Of a stretch of DNA of 64,000 nt, positions 51,160 through 60,621 are shown one piece after another. A model generated the notes under the pieces. It made no database searches. It was not told the DNA's origin and saw nothing but the letters and a program-made list of their open reading frames with translations. Origin of the DNA: Salinarimonas rosea DSM 21201 (GTDB lineage: Bacteria; Pseudomonadota; Alphaproteobacteria; Rhizobiales; Beijerinckiaceae); NCBI RefSeq assembly GCF_000429045.1, contig NZ_KE386842.1:124001-188000 (forward strand). Reading direction: 5' to 3'. A program made the translations under genes and the position numbers. Positions within the stretch are counted from its first letter, which is position 1. Every line of letters begins with the position of its first letter.

Positions 51160-52671
51160 ATGACCGACGGTACTCCCACACCCCCCCGCCCCTCCCCCCC
51201 TGCGACGGCCGCCGCCGAGACGGCCCGCGATCCCCGCGAGGGCGACCGAAGTCCCGCCCCCGCGGACGGCGGCGCCGGCGACGACGCCGAGCGCTCCGGC
51301 CGCGAGGGCTCCCGCGAAGGCTGGATCGACCGGCTGCTCGCGCGCGTCGGCCTGCGCTCGCGCGAGACGACGCGCGCCGATCTCGAGGATCTGCTGGCGC
51401 TGACCGCCGAGAACCCGGGCATCTCGACGCACGAGCGGGCGATGCTGCGCAACGTGCTGCGCTTCCACCGCATGCGCGTCTACGACGTGATGGTGCCCCG
51501 CGCCGACATCGTCGCGGTCGCCCACGAGACCTCGCTGGGCGAGATGCTGCGCGTGTTCCGCACCGCCGGCCATTCGCGCCTTCCGGTCTACGGCGAGACG
51601 CTCGACGACCCCAAGGGCATGGTCCACATCCGCGATTTCCTCGACTACCTCGTCGCCCGGGCCGAGAACGGCGGCCCGCGCCGGCGCAAGGCGAAGGAGC
51701 CCGGGAGGCCGACGCCGGCCGACGGCGTGGCGGACGGCGCGAAGCCGGCGAAGGCGTCCGGCGGGCGGGCGCCGTCCGCGAAGGCGGCCGCGAGCGCGCC
51801 CGACGCCCGGGTGTCGGGCCGGGCGGAGCCCAGGGCCGGCGCCGAGAGGGCCGGCTCGGACAAGGCCGGCAACGGCAGGTCCGGCGAGGGCAGGTCCGGC
51901 GAGGGCAAGCCCGCGGCGGCGAAGGCGCTCGACGCGGTGAGCCTCTCCAACATCGACCTCTCGGCGACGCTCGCCTCGGCGCGCATCCTGCGCCCGGTCC
52001 TGTTCGCACCGCCCTCCATGCCCGCGGTGGAGCTGCTCGTGCGCATGCAGACGACACGCACCCACATGGCGCTGGTCATCGACGAGTACGGCGGGACCGA
52101 CGGGCTCGTCTCGATCGAGGACCTCGTCGAGATGGTGGTGGGCGACATCGAGGACGAGCACGATCTCGCCAGCCAGGCGATGATCCGCGAGAGCGGCGCC
52201 GACACCTGGGTGGCCGACGCCCGCGCCGACCTCGAGGAGGCCTCGCGGGTCATCGGCTACGACTTCACCGAGGCGGAGGTGGCCGAGGACGTCGACACGC
52301 TGGGCGGCCTCATCGTCGCGCTCGCGGGCCGCGTTCCCGCTCGCGCGGAGCTGATCGCGGGGCCGGAGAGCTTCGAGTTCGAGGTGCTCGACGCCGACCC
52401 GCGCCGGCTCAAGCGCGTGCGGGTCCATCGCCGCGATCCGAGCCTCAGGCTCGTGCCCGCGGGCGTCGCCACCGGCATCGCCGGGCGGCGCGGCGGTGCG
52501 CGCAGCGGTGACGAGGGGGAGGGCCCATCTCCGGAGCGCGAGTCCCGCGCCACCCCCGAGCCCGCGCCCGCGCCCGAGCCGGAGCCTGCCCCCGAGCCCG
52601 CGTCCGGAGAGCAGCGCCCGTCCGGCGCCGAGGCGCCCGTCGAGACCGAGCGGCGGCAGCCCCCGGCATGA
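51160..52671 (+). CDS. corC: CorC/HlyC-family CBS-domain protein with long insertion
   Basis: 503 residues, versus about 290-370 normally. MLRNVLRFHRMRVYDVMVPR opens the first CBS domain; HSRLPVYGETLDDPKGMVHI follows. Residues ~168-255 are a disordered Ala/Gly/Lys/Pro insertion with a GNGRSGEGRSGEGK repeat between the two CBS halves. The second CBS (MALVIDEYGGTDGLVSIEDL) and the CorC transporter-associated domain (ADARADLEEASRVIGYDFTE) are intact. The C-terminus ends in an EPAPAPEPEPAPEP tail. It is linked to metal/ion homeostasis in the family. Confidence 0.9.
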   Translation: MTDGTPTPPRPSPPATAAAETARDPREGDRSPAPADGGAGDDAERSGREGSREGWIDRLLARVGLRSRETTRADLEDLLALTAENPGISTHERAMLRNVLRFHRMRVYDVMVPRADIVAVAHETSLGEMLRVFRTAGHSRLPVYGETLDDPKGMVHIRDFLDYLVARAENGGPRRRKAKEPGRPTPADGVADGAKPAKASGGRAPSAKAAASAPDARVSGRAEPRAGAERAGSDKAGNGRSGEGRSGEGKPAAAKALDAVSLSNIDLSATLASARILRPVLFAPPSMPAVELLVRMQTTRTHMALVIDEYGGTDGLVSIEDLVEMVVGDIEDEHDLASQAMIRESGADTWVADARADLEEASRVIGYDFTEAEVAEDVDTLGGLIVALAGRVPARAELIAGPESFEFEVLDADPRRLKRVRVHRRDPSLRLVPAGVATGIAGRRGGARSGDEGEGPSPERESRATPEPAPAPEPEPAPEPASGEQRPSGAEAPVETERRQPPA

Positions 52672-54278
52672 CCGCGCTCGCCCACCGCGTCGTCCTCGCC
52701 TGGGGCTGGCGGCGCGCGCTGATCGCGGTCCTCGCCGGCGCGACGGGCGCGCTCGCGATGCCGCCCTTCGGCGTCTTCGCCGCCCTCGTCGTGGCGCTCG
52801 TGCCTTCCGTCTGGCTGCTCGACGGGCTCGGCTCGCGCAGCGACGCGCGGACGCTGGCGAGCGCGGCCTGGATCGGCTGGCTCTTCGGCTTCGGCTACCA
52901 CCTCGCCGGCCTGTGGTGGCTCGGCGCGGCCTTCCTGATCGAGGCCGAGCGCTTCGCCTGGGCGATGCCGCTCGGCGTCGTCGCGCTCCCGGCGGTCCTG
53001 GCGCTGTTCTCGGCGCTGGGCTTCGCGCTGGCGCGGCTCCTGTGGTCGCGGGGCGCGTGGCGCATCCTCGCGCTGGCCGCGGGGCTCGCCGCGGCGGAAT
53101 GGCTGCGTGGGCACCTGTTCACGGGCTTTCCCTGGAACGCGCTCGGCATGGCGCTCGGCCAGGACGTGCGGACGATGCAGGCGGCCGCGCTCCTCGGGCT
53201 CTGGGGGCTCGGCGTCCTGGCGGTGGCGATCGCGGCGGCGCCGGCGACGATCGCGACCGGCCGCACGCCGGCCGCGCGCCTCGTCCCGAGCGTCGCCGCC
53301 GCGACCGCCTTCGCGGCGCTGTTCGCCGCCGGCCTGTGGCGGGTCCCTGCCGCGCCGGTCCCGGAGATCCCCGGCGTCGCCCTGCGGGTGGTCCAGCCGA
53401 ACCTGCCGCAGACGATCAAGAACGATCCGGCACGGGCGGAGGAGGTCATGCGCGCCTACCTGCGCCTGTCGGATCGTGCCGCCTCCCCCGAGCGCGCCGG
53501 CATCCGCGACGTCACGCACGTCGTGTGGCCGGAATCCGCCTTTCCCTTCCTGCTCCACCGCGAGCCCCGCGCGCTGGCCCAGATCGCCGCCCTGCTGCCG
53601 CCGGGCACCGTGCTGGTGACCGGGGCCGCGCGGCTCGACGAGGGCTGGCTGCCGGGCGAGGAGGGGGTGTTCTACAACTCGATACAGGTGCTGGGCGACG
53701 ACGGCACCATCCTCGACACCTACGACAAGGTCCACCTCGTTCCCTTCGGTGAGTATCTGCCGCGTGCGTTCGCCTGGGTGCTGGAAACTGTCGGATTGCG
53801 CACGTTCGTCGACGTTCCCGGAGGTTTCGCCGCGGGAACGGAGCGGCGGGCCCTCTCGGTACCCGGGTTACCGGAAATTGCACCCGCCATCTGCTACGAA
53901 GCCGTGTTCCCCGGCGCCGTCACGCCCGCCGGCACACGCCCCGGTGCCCTCCTCAATGTGACCAACGACGCCTGGTTCGGAGACACGCCGGGCCCGCGCC
54001 AGCACTTCGCGCAGGCCCGCCTGCGGGCCGTCGAGGAGGGTCTTCCGCTCGTGCGCGCCGCCAACACCGGGATCTCGGCGGTGATCGATCCCTACGGACG
54101 CCCGATCGGGCGGCTGCCGCTCGGGGTGGCGGGGACTATCGACTCGGGGCTGCCGCGCGCGCTCGAGCCCACCCTGTACGTGCGTTTCGGAGATGGCGCT
54201 TTCGCGATCTTGCTTCTAACCTGCGCTGCGGCGGCGCTGCTCCAGCGCGCACGCGACCCGCGGGTCGGCACCGCCTGA
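52668..54278 (+). CDS. lnt: Apolipoprotein N-acyltransferase
   Basis: 536 residues; ATG overlaps the corC stop. Six to seven N-terminal helices include WLRGHLFTGFPWNALGMALG, the Lnt signature. The nitrilase-fold domain has the Glu in HVVWPESAFPFLLHRE, the Lys in YDKVHLVPFGEYLPRA and the Cys in PAICYEAVFPGAV. It adds the third acyl chain to lipoproteins at the inner membrane, which CpaD and other lipoproteins here would need. Confidence 0.95.
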   Translation: MTALAHRVVLAWGWRRALIAVLAGATGALAMPPFGVFAALVVALVPSVWLLDGLGSRSDARTLASAAWIGWLFGFGYHLAGLWWLGAAFLIEAERFAWAMPLGVVALPAVLALFSALGFALARLLWSRGAWRILALAAGLAAAEWLRGHLFTGFPWNALGMALGQDVRTMQAAALLGLWGLGVLAVAIAAAPATIATGRTPAARLVPSVAAATAFAALFAAGLWRVPAAPVPEIPGVALRVVQPNLPQTIKNDPARAEEVMRAYLRLSDRAASPERAGIRDVTHVVWPESAFPFLLHREPRALAQIAALLPPGTVLVTGAARLDEGWLPGEEGVFYNSIQVLGDDGTILDTYDKVHLVPFGEYLPRAFAWVLETVGLRTFVDVPGGFAAGTERRALSVPGLPEIAPAICYEAVFPGAVTPAGTRPGALLNVTNDAWFGDTPGPRQHFAQARLRAVEEGLPLVRAANTGISAVIDPYGRPIGRLPLGVAGTIDSGLPRALEPTLYVRFGDGAFAILLLTCAAAALLQRARDPRVGTA

Positions 54279-54290
54279 GAGGTTCGCGAG

Positions 54291-54323
54291 GCCCCGCAAC
54301 GGGGCGAGCCCTCGGCCGAGGGC
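54291..54323 (+). terminator. Tandem hairpins between lnt and the XRE gene
   Basis: GCCCCG-caa-CGGGGC at 54291-54305, then the perfect 16-base palindrome GCCCTCGGCCGAGGGC at 54308-54323. Together they could end the miaB-lnt transcript or attenuate into the XRE gene; no U-tract is present. Confidence 0.4.
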
Positions 54324-54348
54324 GAAGGTTCCCGCCAGGAGCGATGCG

Positions 54349-54792
54349 TTGAAGAAGTCTCCCAACCCGATCGACAAGCACGTCGGAAGCCGCGTGCGCA
54401 TGCGCCGGATGATGGTCGGCATGAGCCAGGAGAAGCTGGGCGAGGCCCTCGGGCTGACCTTCCAGCAGGTGCAGAAGTACGAGAAGGGCACGAACCGGAT
54501 CGGCGCGAGCCGGCTGCACCAGATCGCCTCGATCCTCGGCGTCCAGGTCGAGTTCTTCTACGAGGGCGCGCCGCAGATCGAGGGCGCGCCGCCCCCCGTC
54601 GGCGACGGGCTCTCCGAGCCGCCGACGCCGGCCTACGTCTCGGACTTCCTCTCCACGTCGGACGGGCTGCACCTCATGCGCGCCTTCGTCCGGGTGCGGG
54701 ACGCGAAGGTGCGCAAGCGCATCGTCGATCTCGTCGAGGCGCTGGCGGGCGGGGACGACGCGGCCGCGGAGGCGAGCGGCACCGTTCGGTAG
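54349..54792 (+). CDS. XRE-family regulator conserved upstream of metK
   Basis: 147 residues from a TTG after CAGGAGCG. The Cro/CI helix-turn-helix is very conserved: VGSRVRMRRMMVGMSQEKLG, EALGLTFQQVQKYEKGTNRI and GASRLHQIASILGVQVEFFY. This protein is found ahead of metK across Rhizobia-like alphaproteobacteria. A middle linker and a C-terminal helical part (SDGLHLMRAFVRVRDAKVRK, VDLVEALAG) follow. A direct role in metK control is plausible but unproven. Confidence 0.92.
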   Translation: MKKSPNPIDKHVGSRVRMRRMMVGMSQEKLGEALGLTFQQVQKYEKGTNRIGASRLHQIASILGVQVEFFYEGAPQIEGAPPPVGDGLSEPPTPAYVSDFLSTSDGLHLMRAFVRVRDAKVRKRIVDLVEALAGGDDAAAEASGTVR

Positions 54793-54892
54793 AGCGGACA
54801 CGTTCGCTCTGACGGGTTGACCCCACCGCGGGTTGATGGCATCTAGGGACCAGTTCATCCGTTTTATCGGACGGCGCTGCGCGTGCCGTCCG
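54791..54892 (+). promoter_or_regulatory. metK leader with hairpins and direct repeat
   Basis: AGAGCG/CGCTCT (54791-54796, 54805-54810) forms a small hairpin at the XRE stop. CGGGTTGA is repeated at 54813-54820 and 54829-54836. CGGACGGC/GCCGTCCG (54868-54875, 54885-54892) forms an 8-bp hairpin ending a few bases before the metK start region. I could not match it to a known SAM riboswitch class. Confidence 0.4.
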
Positions 54893-54917
54893 GACAGGAA
54901 TGAAAGGATCTCTCGCC

Positions 54918-56072
<1,155 letters not shown>

Positions 56073-56101
56073 GGCACGCCGTCGCCGACGGCGAAACGGG
56101 A

Positions 56102-56130
56102 AGGGCGGCGATCCCCGGGGTCGCCGCCCT
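56102..56130 (+). terminator. metK terminator hairpin
   Basis: AGGGCGGCGA (56102-56111) pairs perfectly with TCGCCGCCCT (56121-56130) around TCCCCGGGG, followed by GTCTCGTT. It comes 30 bases past the metK stop. A smaller palindrome CGCCGTCG-C-CGACGGCG (56078-56094) lies between. Confidence 0.75.
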
Positions 56131-56175
56131 GTCTCGTTGCGGCGCTCGCCGCGCCGTCGGACGACCATACCCGTC

Positions 56176-56670
56176 TCACGCAAGACGGCCCTCGTCGTCC
56201 ACGAGCGTGAGGCGCATCGGCGGGTGCGGCCCCCACGCCCAGAGGACCATGATCGAATCGGCTGCGCCGGCGCCCCGGGCGAAGCTGCGGACCTTCATTC
56301 CCGCGAAGCCATCGGAGACGAGGCGTTCGGCGAGCCTCTGCGACGGCGATCTCCCCTCCTCGCGCATGCGAAGCCGCCAATCGTCCGCGGCGATCGCCTC
56401 GCGCGTCGTGCCGTAGCGGGCGAGAGCTGTCTCGTCGCTCGCATCGAAGATCGGCTCGATGTCGGCCTCGTAGGCGACGACCGTCGTCGGCTGCAGCGTG
56501 CCGACCTGGTTGGCCTCGCGGATGGCCGCCGCCACGGAGAGAGCCGTGTAGAGAGCCGGCAACCCTGTGGGATTGAAACGACCGCCGTGGAGCCGGGCGC
56601 CCTCCCCCGCCAGGGGCTCGCGATGCCCTCTCGGATGGAGGGCGCGGTAGAGAAGCCCCGCGTAGCGCAT
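56176..56670 (-). CDS. RES-domain toxin (NAD-degrading) of an Xre-RES pair
   Basis: 164 residues. LLYRALHPRGHREPLAGEGA and HGGRFNPTGLPALYTALSVA hold the conserved Arg, Tyr and Arg-x-N-x2-G segment of RES domains. AIREANQVGT supplies the Glu, and a Ser lies in IMVLWAWGP. RES toxins (MbcT, ParT) break down NAD or ADP-ribosylate targets. It begins 6 bases after the antitoxin stop. The pair lies between metK and asd. Confidence 0.88.
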   Translation of the reverse strand: MRYAGLLYRALHPRGHREPLAGEGARLHGGRFNPTGLPALYTALSVAAAIREANQVGTLQPTTVVAYEADIEPIFDASDETALARYGTTREAIAADDWRLRMREEGRSPSQRLAERLVSDGFAGMKVRSFARGAGAADSIMVLWAWGPHPPMRLTLVDDEGRLA

Positions 56671-56676
56671 GCGCGG

Positions 56677-57027
56677 TCAGGCGTAGACGCCGGCATCGAC
56701 CGCGTCGATATACGCCATCACCTCGCTCGCCCGGCCCTCCCGCACGAGCTGCATCGCCGTCTGGCCGTCGAAGCCGGCCAGCGGCTCCGATCGGTACCAG
56801 GCGTAGGCGATGAGCGCCGACCCGAAGCGGGGCTCGACGCGGTTGAGGATCTCGACCATCTCGCGCAGGCGCTTCTGGGTCTTGGGGCTCGCGATCCGCT
56901 CCGGGCGCAGCACCGCGTCGCGACCCAGACCGATGGTCTGGGCGACCTCGTCCCGCGTCGTGCGCAGCTGTTCCGCGATACGACCCGGCGCGAACTGCCC
57001 GTGCTCTGCGAAGGCTTCGAGACGCAT
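56677..57027 (-). CDS. Xre/MbcA/ParS-type antitoxin
   Basis: 116 residues. An N-terminal helix-turn-helix (FAPGRIAEQLRTTRDEVAQT, IGLGRDAV) precedes the MbcA/ParS/Xre toxin-binding domain. RLREMVEILNRVEPRFGSAL, AYAWYRSEPLAGFDGQTAMQ and LVREGRASEVMAYIDAVDAG are typical, the last being the RES-binding tail that fills the toxin active site. The ATG at 57027 has GGAG 7 bases ahead; an in-frame GTG at 57039 is less likely. Confidence 0.88.
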   Translation of the reverse strand: MRLEAFAEHGQFAPGRIAEQLRTTRDEVAQTIGLGRDAVLRPERIASPKTQKRLREMVEILNRVEPRFGSALIAYAWYRSEPLAGFDGQTAMQLVREGRASEVMAYIDAVDAGVYA

Positions 57028-57051
57028 GCCGTGCTCCACTCCGACTGCCGC

Positions 57052-57080
57052 AATATAGCGTCAGAACGAGTGGCCCAAAA
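57052..57080 (-). promoter_or_regulatory. Putative promoter of the Xre-RES operon
   Basis: On the minus strand, TTTTGG (57080-57075), a 17-base spacer, then TATATT (57057-57052), placing the start about 20 bases ahead of the antitoxin ATG. The antitoxin itself would be the natural repressor. Confidence 0.5.
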
Positions 57081-57119
57081 GGGTCGGCGCGGTCGCGGCC
57101 GTTGCGCCGCGCCCCTCGC

Positions 57120-58148
57120 TCACCCCGCCTTCGGCGTGATCAGCTTGCGGTTGATCAGCGCTTCGGCGATCTGCACGGCGTTGAGCGCCGCGCCCTTGCG
57201 CAGGTTGTCGGAGACGCACCAGAAGGAGAGGCCGTTCTCCACCGTGATGTCCTCGCGGATGCGCGAGACGTAGGTGGCGTCCTCGCCGGTGGCCTCGTGG
57301 GGCGTGACGTAGCCGCCGGGCTCGCGCTTGTCGACGACCATCACGCCCGGCGCAGAGCGCAGCAGCGCGCGCGCCTCGTCCGCGGAGAGCGGGCGCTCGA
57401 GCTCGACGTTCACCGCCTCCGAGTGGGAGACGAAGACCGGCACGCGCACGCAGGTGGCGGTGAGCTTGATCTTCGGGTCGAGGATCTTCTTCGTCTCGGC
57501 GACCATCTTCCACTCCTCCTTGGTCGAGCCGTCCTCCATGAAGACGTCGATCTGCGGGATGAGGTTGAAGGCGATGCGCTTCTGGAACGTCTTCGGTGCG
57601 AATTCCTGCAGCGAGTAGACGGCGCGGGTCTGGCGGTCGAGCTCCTCCTCGCCCTCCTTCCCGGCGCCGGAGACGGACTGATAGGTCGCCACGACCACGC
57701 GCCTGATCGTCGCCGCGTCGTGCAGCGGCTTCAGGGCCACGACGAGCTGGGCCGTCGAGCAGTTCGGGTTGGCGATGATGCCCTTCTTGCGGAAGCCCTC
57801 GACGGCGGCGGCGTTGACCTCCGGCACGACGAGCGGCACGTCCTGGTCCATGCGCCAGGCGCTGGAATTGTCGATGACGACGCAGTTCTGCGCGGCGATC
57901 TTCGGCGACCACTCCTTCGAGACGTCGCCGCCGGCGGACATCAGGCAGATGTCGACGCTGGAGAAGTCGAAATTGTCGAGCGCCTGCGTCTTCAGCGTCC
58001 TGTCGCCGAAGGACACCTCGACGCCCTGGCTGCGGCGTGACGCGACCGCGACGACCTCGTCGGCGGGAAACGCGCGCTCGGAGAGGATGTCGAGCATCAC
58101 CCGCCCGACATTGCCCGTCGCTCCGACGACGGCGACCTTGTAACCCAT
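57120..58148 (-). CDS. asd: Aspartate-semialdehyde dehydrogenase
   Basis: 342 residues. YKVAVVGATGNVGRVMLDIL is the NADP motif. The active-site Cys is in GIIANPNCSTAQLVVALKPL, and the His in RVPVFVSHSEAVNVELERPL. IDNSSAWRMDQDVPLVVPEV and VSDNLRKGAALNAVQIAEAL are also typical. It reduces aspartyl phosphate toward lysine, threonine and methionine; methionine feeds MetK nearby. The ATG follows GAGGAGATATCCC. Confidence 0.95.
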   Translation of the reverse strand: MGYKVAVVGATGNVGRVMLDILSERAFPADEVVAVASRRSQGVEVSFGDRTLKTQALDNFDFSSVDICLMSAGGDVSKEWSPKIAAQNCVVIDNSSAWRMDQDVPLVVPEVNAAAVEGFRKKGIIANPNCSTAQLVVALKPLHDAATIRRVVVATYQSVSGAGKEGEEELDRQTRAVYSLQEFAPKTFQKRIAFNLIPQIDVFMEDGSTKEEWKMVAETKKILDPKIKLTATCVRVPVFVSHSEAVNVELERPLSADEARALLRSAPGVMVVDKREPGGYVTPHEATGEDATYVSRIREDITVENGLSFWCVSDNLRKGAALNAVQIAEALINRKLITPKAG

Positions 58149-58556
58149 GGGATATCTCCTCGCGATCGAACCGGGCTCCCCGGGTTTCGCGACACCCGCG
58201 CGGCGCGCGGCGCCTGCGGGCTCGGACCTCCCGCCCGGCGGGGAGGGGTCCGGGAACGAGAGGGCATTCAGCGGCGCGTGGTGCCCGCCGTCGTGGACGT
58301 CGTCGTTTTGCGCGTGGTGGTCGCGGCCGGACGCATCGTCTCGCTCTCGTTCGCCGCCCGGCGGATGGCGCCGGGTCGTCGACGATCTCCTGACGCCGAA
58401 CGCCGCGCGTGTCAAGACGCACCGGGGACGAGGCGCGGCGGCGACGGCGGTGCAACGATGGATTCACGCTCCCGCGCGAAAGCCGGCGGCCGGTAACCGC
58501 CCGTTCGCGGACGCGGGCCGAGGCTCGCGCCGGACGAACGGGAGGACGGCGGGACC
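58149..58556. other. Intergenic region without a supported gene
   Basis: 408 bases between divergent asd and the hypothetical gene at 58557. Open frames exist on both strands but are Arg- or Val-repetitive with no motif. It presumably carries the promoter for asd and that for the rightward gene; neither can be defined confidently. Confidence 0.45.
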
Positions 58557-59477
58557 ATGCGCGCGGCGCGGCGATTTCGCGAGGCGGAGCTCTTGGAGAT
58601 CGGGGCGGGCTGGGACGAGGACGTCCCCGCCGCCGGGGCCGATCGCGGGCTGGCGCGCGGGCTCTCGGGCCTCATGACCGCGCTCGCCGGCGCCGGGCTC
58701 CTCGCGCTCGCGGTGGCGCAGCCGCCGCCGGCGGAGGACACGCCCCGCGGCATCGCCGATCTCCTCGCCCGCCCCGACCCGGTTTTGACCGCGCCGCCGC
58801 CGGCGTGGCGGGAGCTGGAGATCCCGCAGATCGTCCTCGGCCTCGATGCGCCGGGCATCGGCGGCCTCGCCTCGCGCCACGCGGCGCGCGTCCACAGCGG
58901 CGGCGCGCGCGAGGACGCCCTCGTCTTCGGCAGCTTCGCCGAGGGCGACACGCATCTGCGCGTCACCCTGCATCGCGCCGCACCCGACACGGCGCTGGAG
59001 GCGCCGCGCGCCTTCTTCGTCGAGGTGGCGCTCGCCGCCGCGGAGGCCGGCCTCGCCATCGCGAGCAGCGGCCAGCCCGAGGCGGTGCGTACCGGCTTCG
59101 GCACGCTGGAAGCGGCGCCGCTCGTCCTGGAGAACGGCCCCGTGCGCGCCTGCCTCGCCTTCCGCGGCGGCGACGGCCCGCGGCTCTCGGGCTGGCTGTG
59201 TGCCGAGGAGGCTACACCGGCGCGGCTCGCCTGCCTGGTCGACGGGCTCGTGCTGCTGGATCCCGGCGGCGACGCGGCGCTCGCGGAGGCCTTCTCGCGG
59301 GCCTCGGCGGCGCGCGCCGGGAGCGGCTGCGCGGACCGGGGCGACCCGGCGACGGTCGCGGCGATCGCCGCCCGGCCGCCGGCCGCCGCGCCCGCCGTCG
59401 ACCCCGCCGCCACGCTCCTGCGCGTCACCGCCCCCGCGCCGCCCCCGCGCCCGGCCCGGCTCGGCGCCTCCTCCTGA
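58557..59477 (+). CDS. Conserved hypothetical protein, one membrane segment
   Basis: 306 residues. A soluble, charged N-terminus of about 35 residues precedes one hydrophobic stretch (LSGLMTALAGAGLLALAVAQ). The extracytoplasmic domain is Ala-rich (WRELEIPQIVLGLDAPGIGG, LAFRGGDGPRLSGWLC), with several Cys (PVRACLAF, SGWLCAEE, LACLVDG, SGCADRG) that could form disulfides. I do not recognise a family. It is followed 93 bases later by a small secreted protein. Confidence 0.7.
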   Translation: MRAARRFREAELLEIGAGWDEDVPAAGADRGLARGLSGLMTALAGAGLLALAVAQPPPAEDTPRGIADLLARPDPVLTAPPPAWRELEIPQIVLGLDAPGIGGLASRHAARVHSGGAREDALVFGSFAEGDTHLRVTLHRAAPDTALEAPRAFFVEVALAAAEAGLAIASSGQPEAVRTGFGTLEAAPLVLENGPVRACLAFRGGDGPRLSGWLCAEEATPARLACLVDGLVLLDPGGDAALAEAFSRASAARAGSGCADRGDPATVAAIAARPPAAAPAVDPAATLLRVTAPAPPPRPARLGASS

Positions 59478-59570
59478 GCGGTCCCCGGCTCCCGGAACCC
59501 CCCGCCGCCCCGAGCGTCGACCCGGATCGAGCGGCCGCTCGCGGCCGCGACCAGCACGGAGGTTTCGACC

Positions 59571-59888
59571 ATGAGACGCCTCGCGATCCGCGCGACCCGG
59601 GCGGCCGGCACCGCCGCCCTCGCCACCGCCCTCTTCGTTTCCGCCGGCGCGCACGCGCAGGACGGGCTCGTCGTGGAGGTTCGCCCCTCCGGCCCGCCCG
59701 CCTGGCTCGATCCGCCGAACACGCCGCTCCCCGGCGCGCTCGAAGGGGCGACGAGCCGCTACGTCTACACGCAGATGGTGCTCACCGAGCCGTCGGCGCT
59801 GGTAGCCCAGCGCGAGCGCTACGGTCATCACCTCCTGCCGCGGCGGCGCGAGATGGGCGACCTGCCGCCCTTCATCGAGTTCGAATGA
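59571..59888 (+). CDS. Small secreted protein of unknown function
   Basis: 105 residues. A clean signal peptide (RAAGTAALATALFVSAGAHA, cleavage after AHA) leaves an 80-residue mature part rich in Pro and charged residues (VEVRPSGPPAWLDPPNTPLP, RERYGHHLLPRRREMGDLPP). No family is recognised. GGAGG lies ahead of the ATG. It could share a transcript with the membrane protein upstream. Confidence 0.65.
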   Translation: MRRLAIRATRAAGTAALATALFVSAGAHAQDGLVVEVRPSGPPAWLDPPNTPLPGALEGATSRYVYTQMVLTEPSALVAQRERYGHHLLPRRREMGDLPPFIEFE

Positions 59889-59967
59889 GCCGCAACGCGC
59901 CGTCCCGACCGCCGGCCGTCGCGCAATCGCCGTTGACGCGGGCGGCGGGTCGGACTATCTAGAACGC

Positions 59968-60579
59968 ATGAGGAACATTCACGGACTGTTCTGGAGAGAC
60001 GCCCTGCGGGGCATGCGCGGCGTGGGCGGCCCCGCGGTCGCGGACGCGGCCGACGCCGACGCGGCCATCCGCGAGGAGCCGCTGCGCGCCGTCGCCGGTC
60101 TGGAAGGTGGCGCCGGGCTCTCCGCCTGGCGCGGTCGCTCGGGGCGCCGGGTCGTGGTGGCGGTGCACCCGCTCGACGCCGTCGACCCCGCCGATCTCGA
60201 CGGCGCCGTCGCGCTGGCCGTGGCGCGGCCGGACGGCGGCCGCGCCCGGGTGCGTGCGGCCACGACCGCGGACGCGCTCGCCACCGAGGACCGCCGGATC
60301 GCCTGGCTGGAGCGCGCGGCGGTCCGTGGCGCGACCGAGGTCCATCTCCACCGTCTGGCGGAGACCGCCGAGGCCCGCCGCGCCGTGGCCGCGGATCTCG
60401 GCATGCGGTGCGCCCGCTCGAGCGCGCCCGCCAACGGCCGCCGTGGCGGGGCGAGGGCGCGCGCGACGGGGCTCGATCGGCAGGACCGGGAGGATCGCGA
60501 CCGACAGGCGCGCGGGCGGGCGCCGCGCGAGGCGGCGCGGGACCAGAACCGGCCGAGCCGCCGCGGCACCCGCCGCTGA
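59968..60579 (+). CDS. Hypothetical protein with basic C-terminal tail
   Basis: 203 residues. The first 150 form a plausible soluble alpha/beta domain (GLSAWRGRSGRRVVVAVHPL, DGAVALAVARPDGGRARVRA, LATEDRRIAWLERAAVRGAT); the last 50 are Arg/Asp/Glu-rich (LDRQDREDRDRQARGRAPRE) and probably disordered. No family is recognised. The start lacks a strong ribosome site; a later start is possible. Confidence 0.55.
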   Translation: MRNIHGLFWRDALRGMRGVGGPAVADAADADAAIREEPLRAVAGLEGGAGLSAWRGRSGRRVVVAVHPLDAVDPADLDGAVALAVARPDGGRARVRAATTADALATEDRRIAWLERAAVRGATEVHLHRLAETAEARRAVAADLGMRCARSSAPANGRRGGARARATGLDRQDREDRDRQARGRAPREAARDQNRPSRRGTRR

Positions 60580-60621
60580 GCCGGGTGCCGGGCCGCGCGA
60601 GAACCTCGGAGACGGCGCGCC

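Noticed and set aside
54793-54917. Known SAM riboswitch upstream of metK
   Set aside because: I could not find the conserved core of SAM-II or SAM/SAH classes; only generic hairpins and a repeat are visible.
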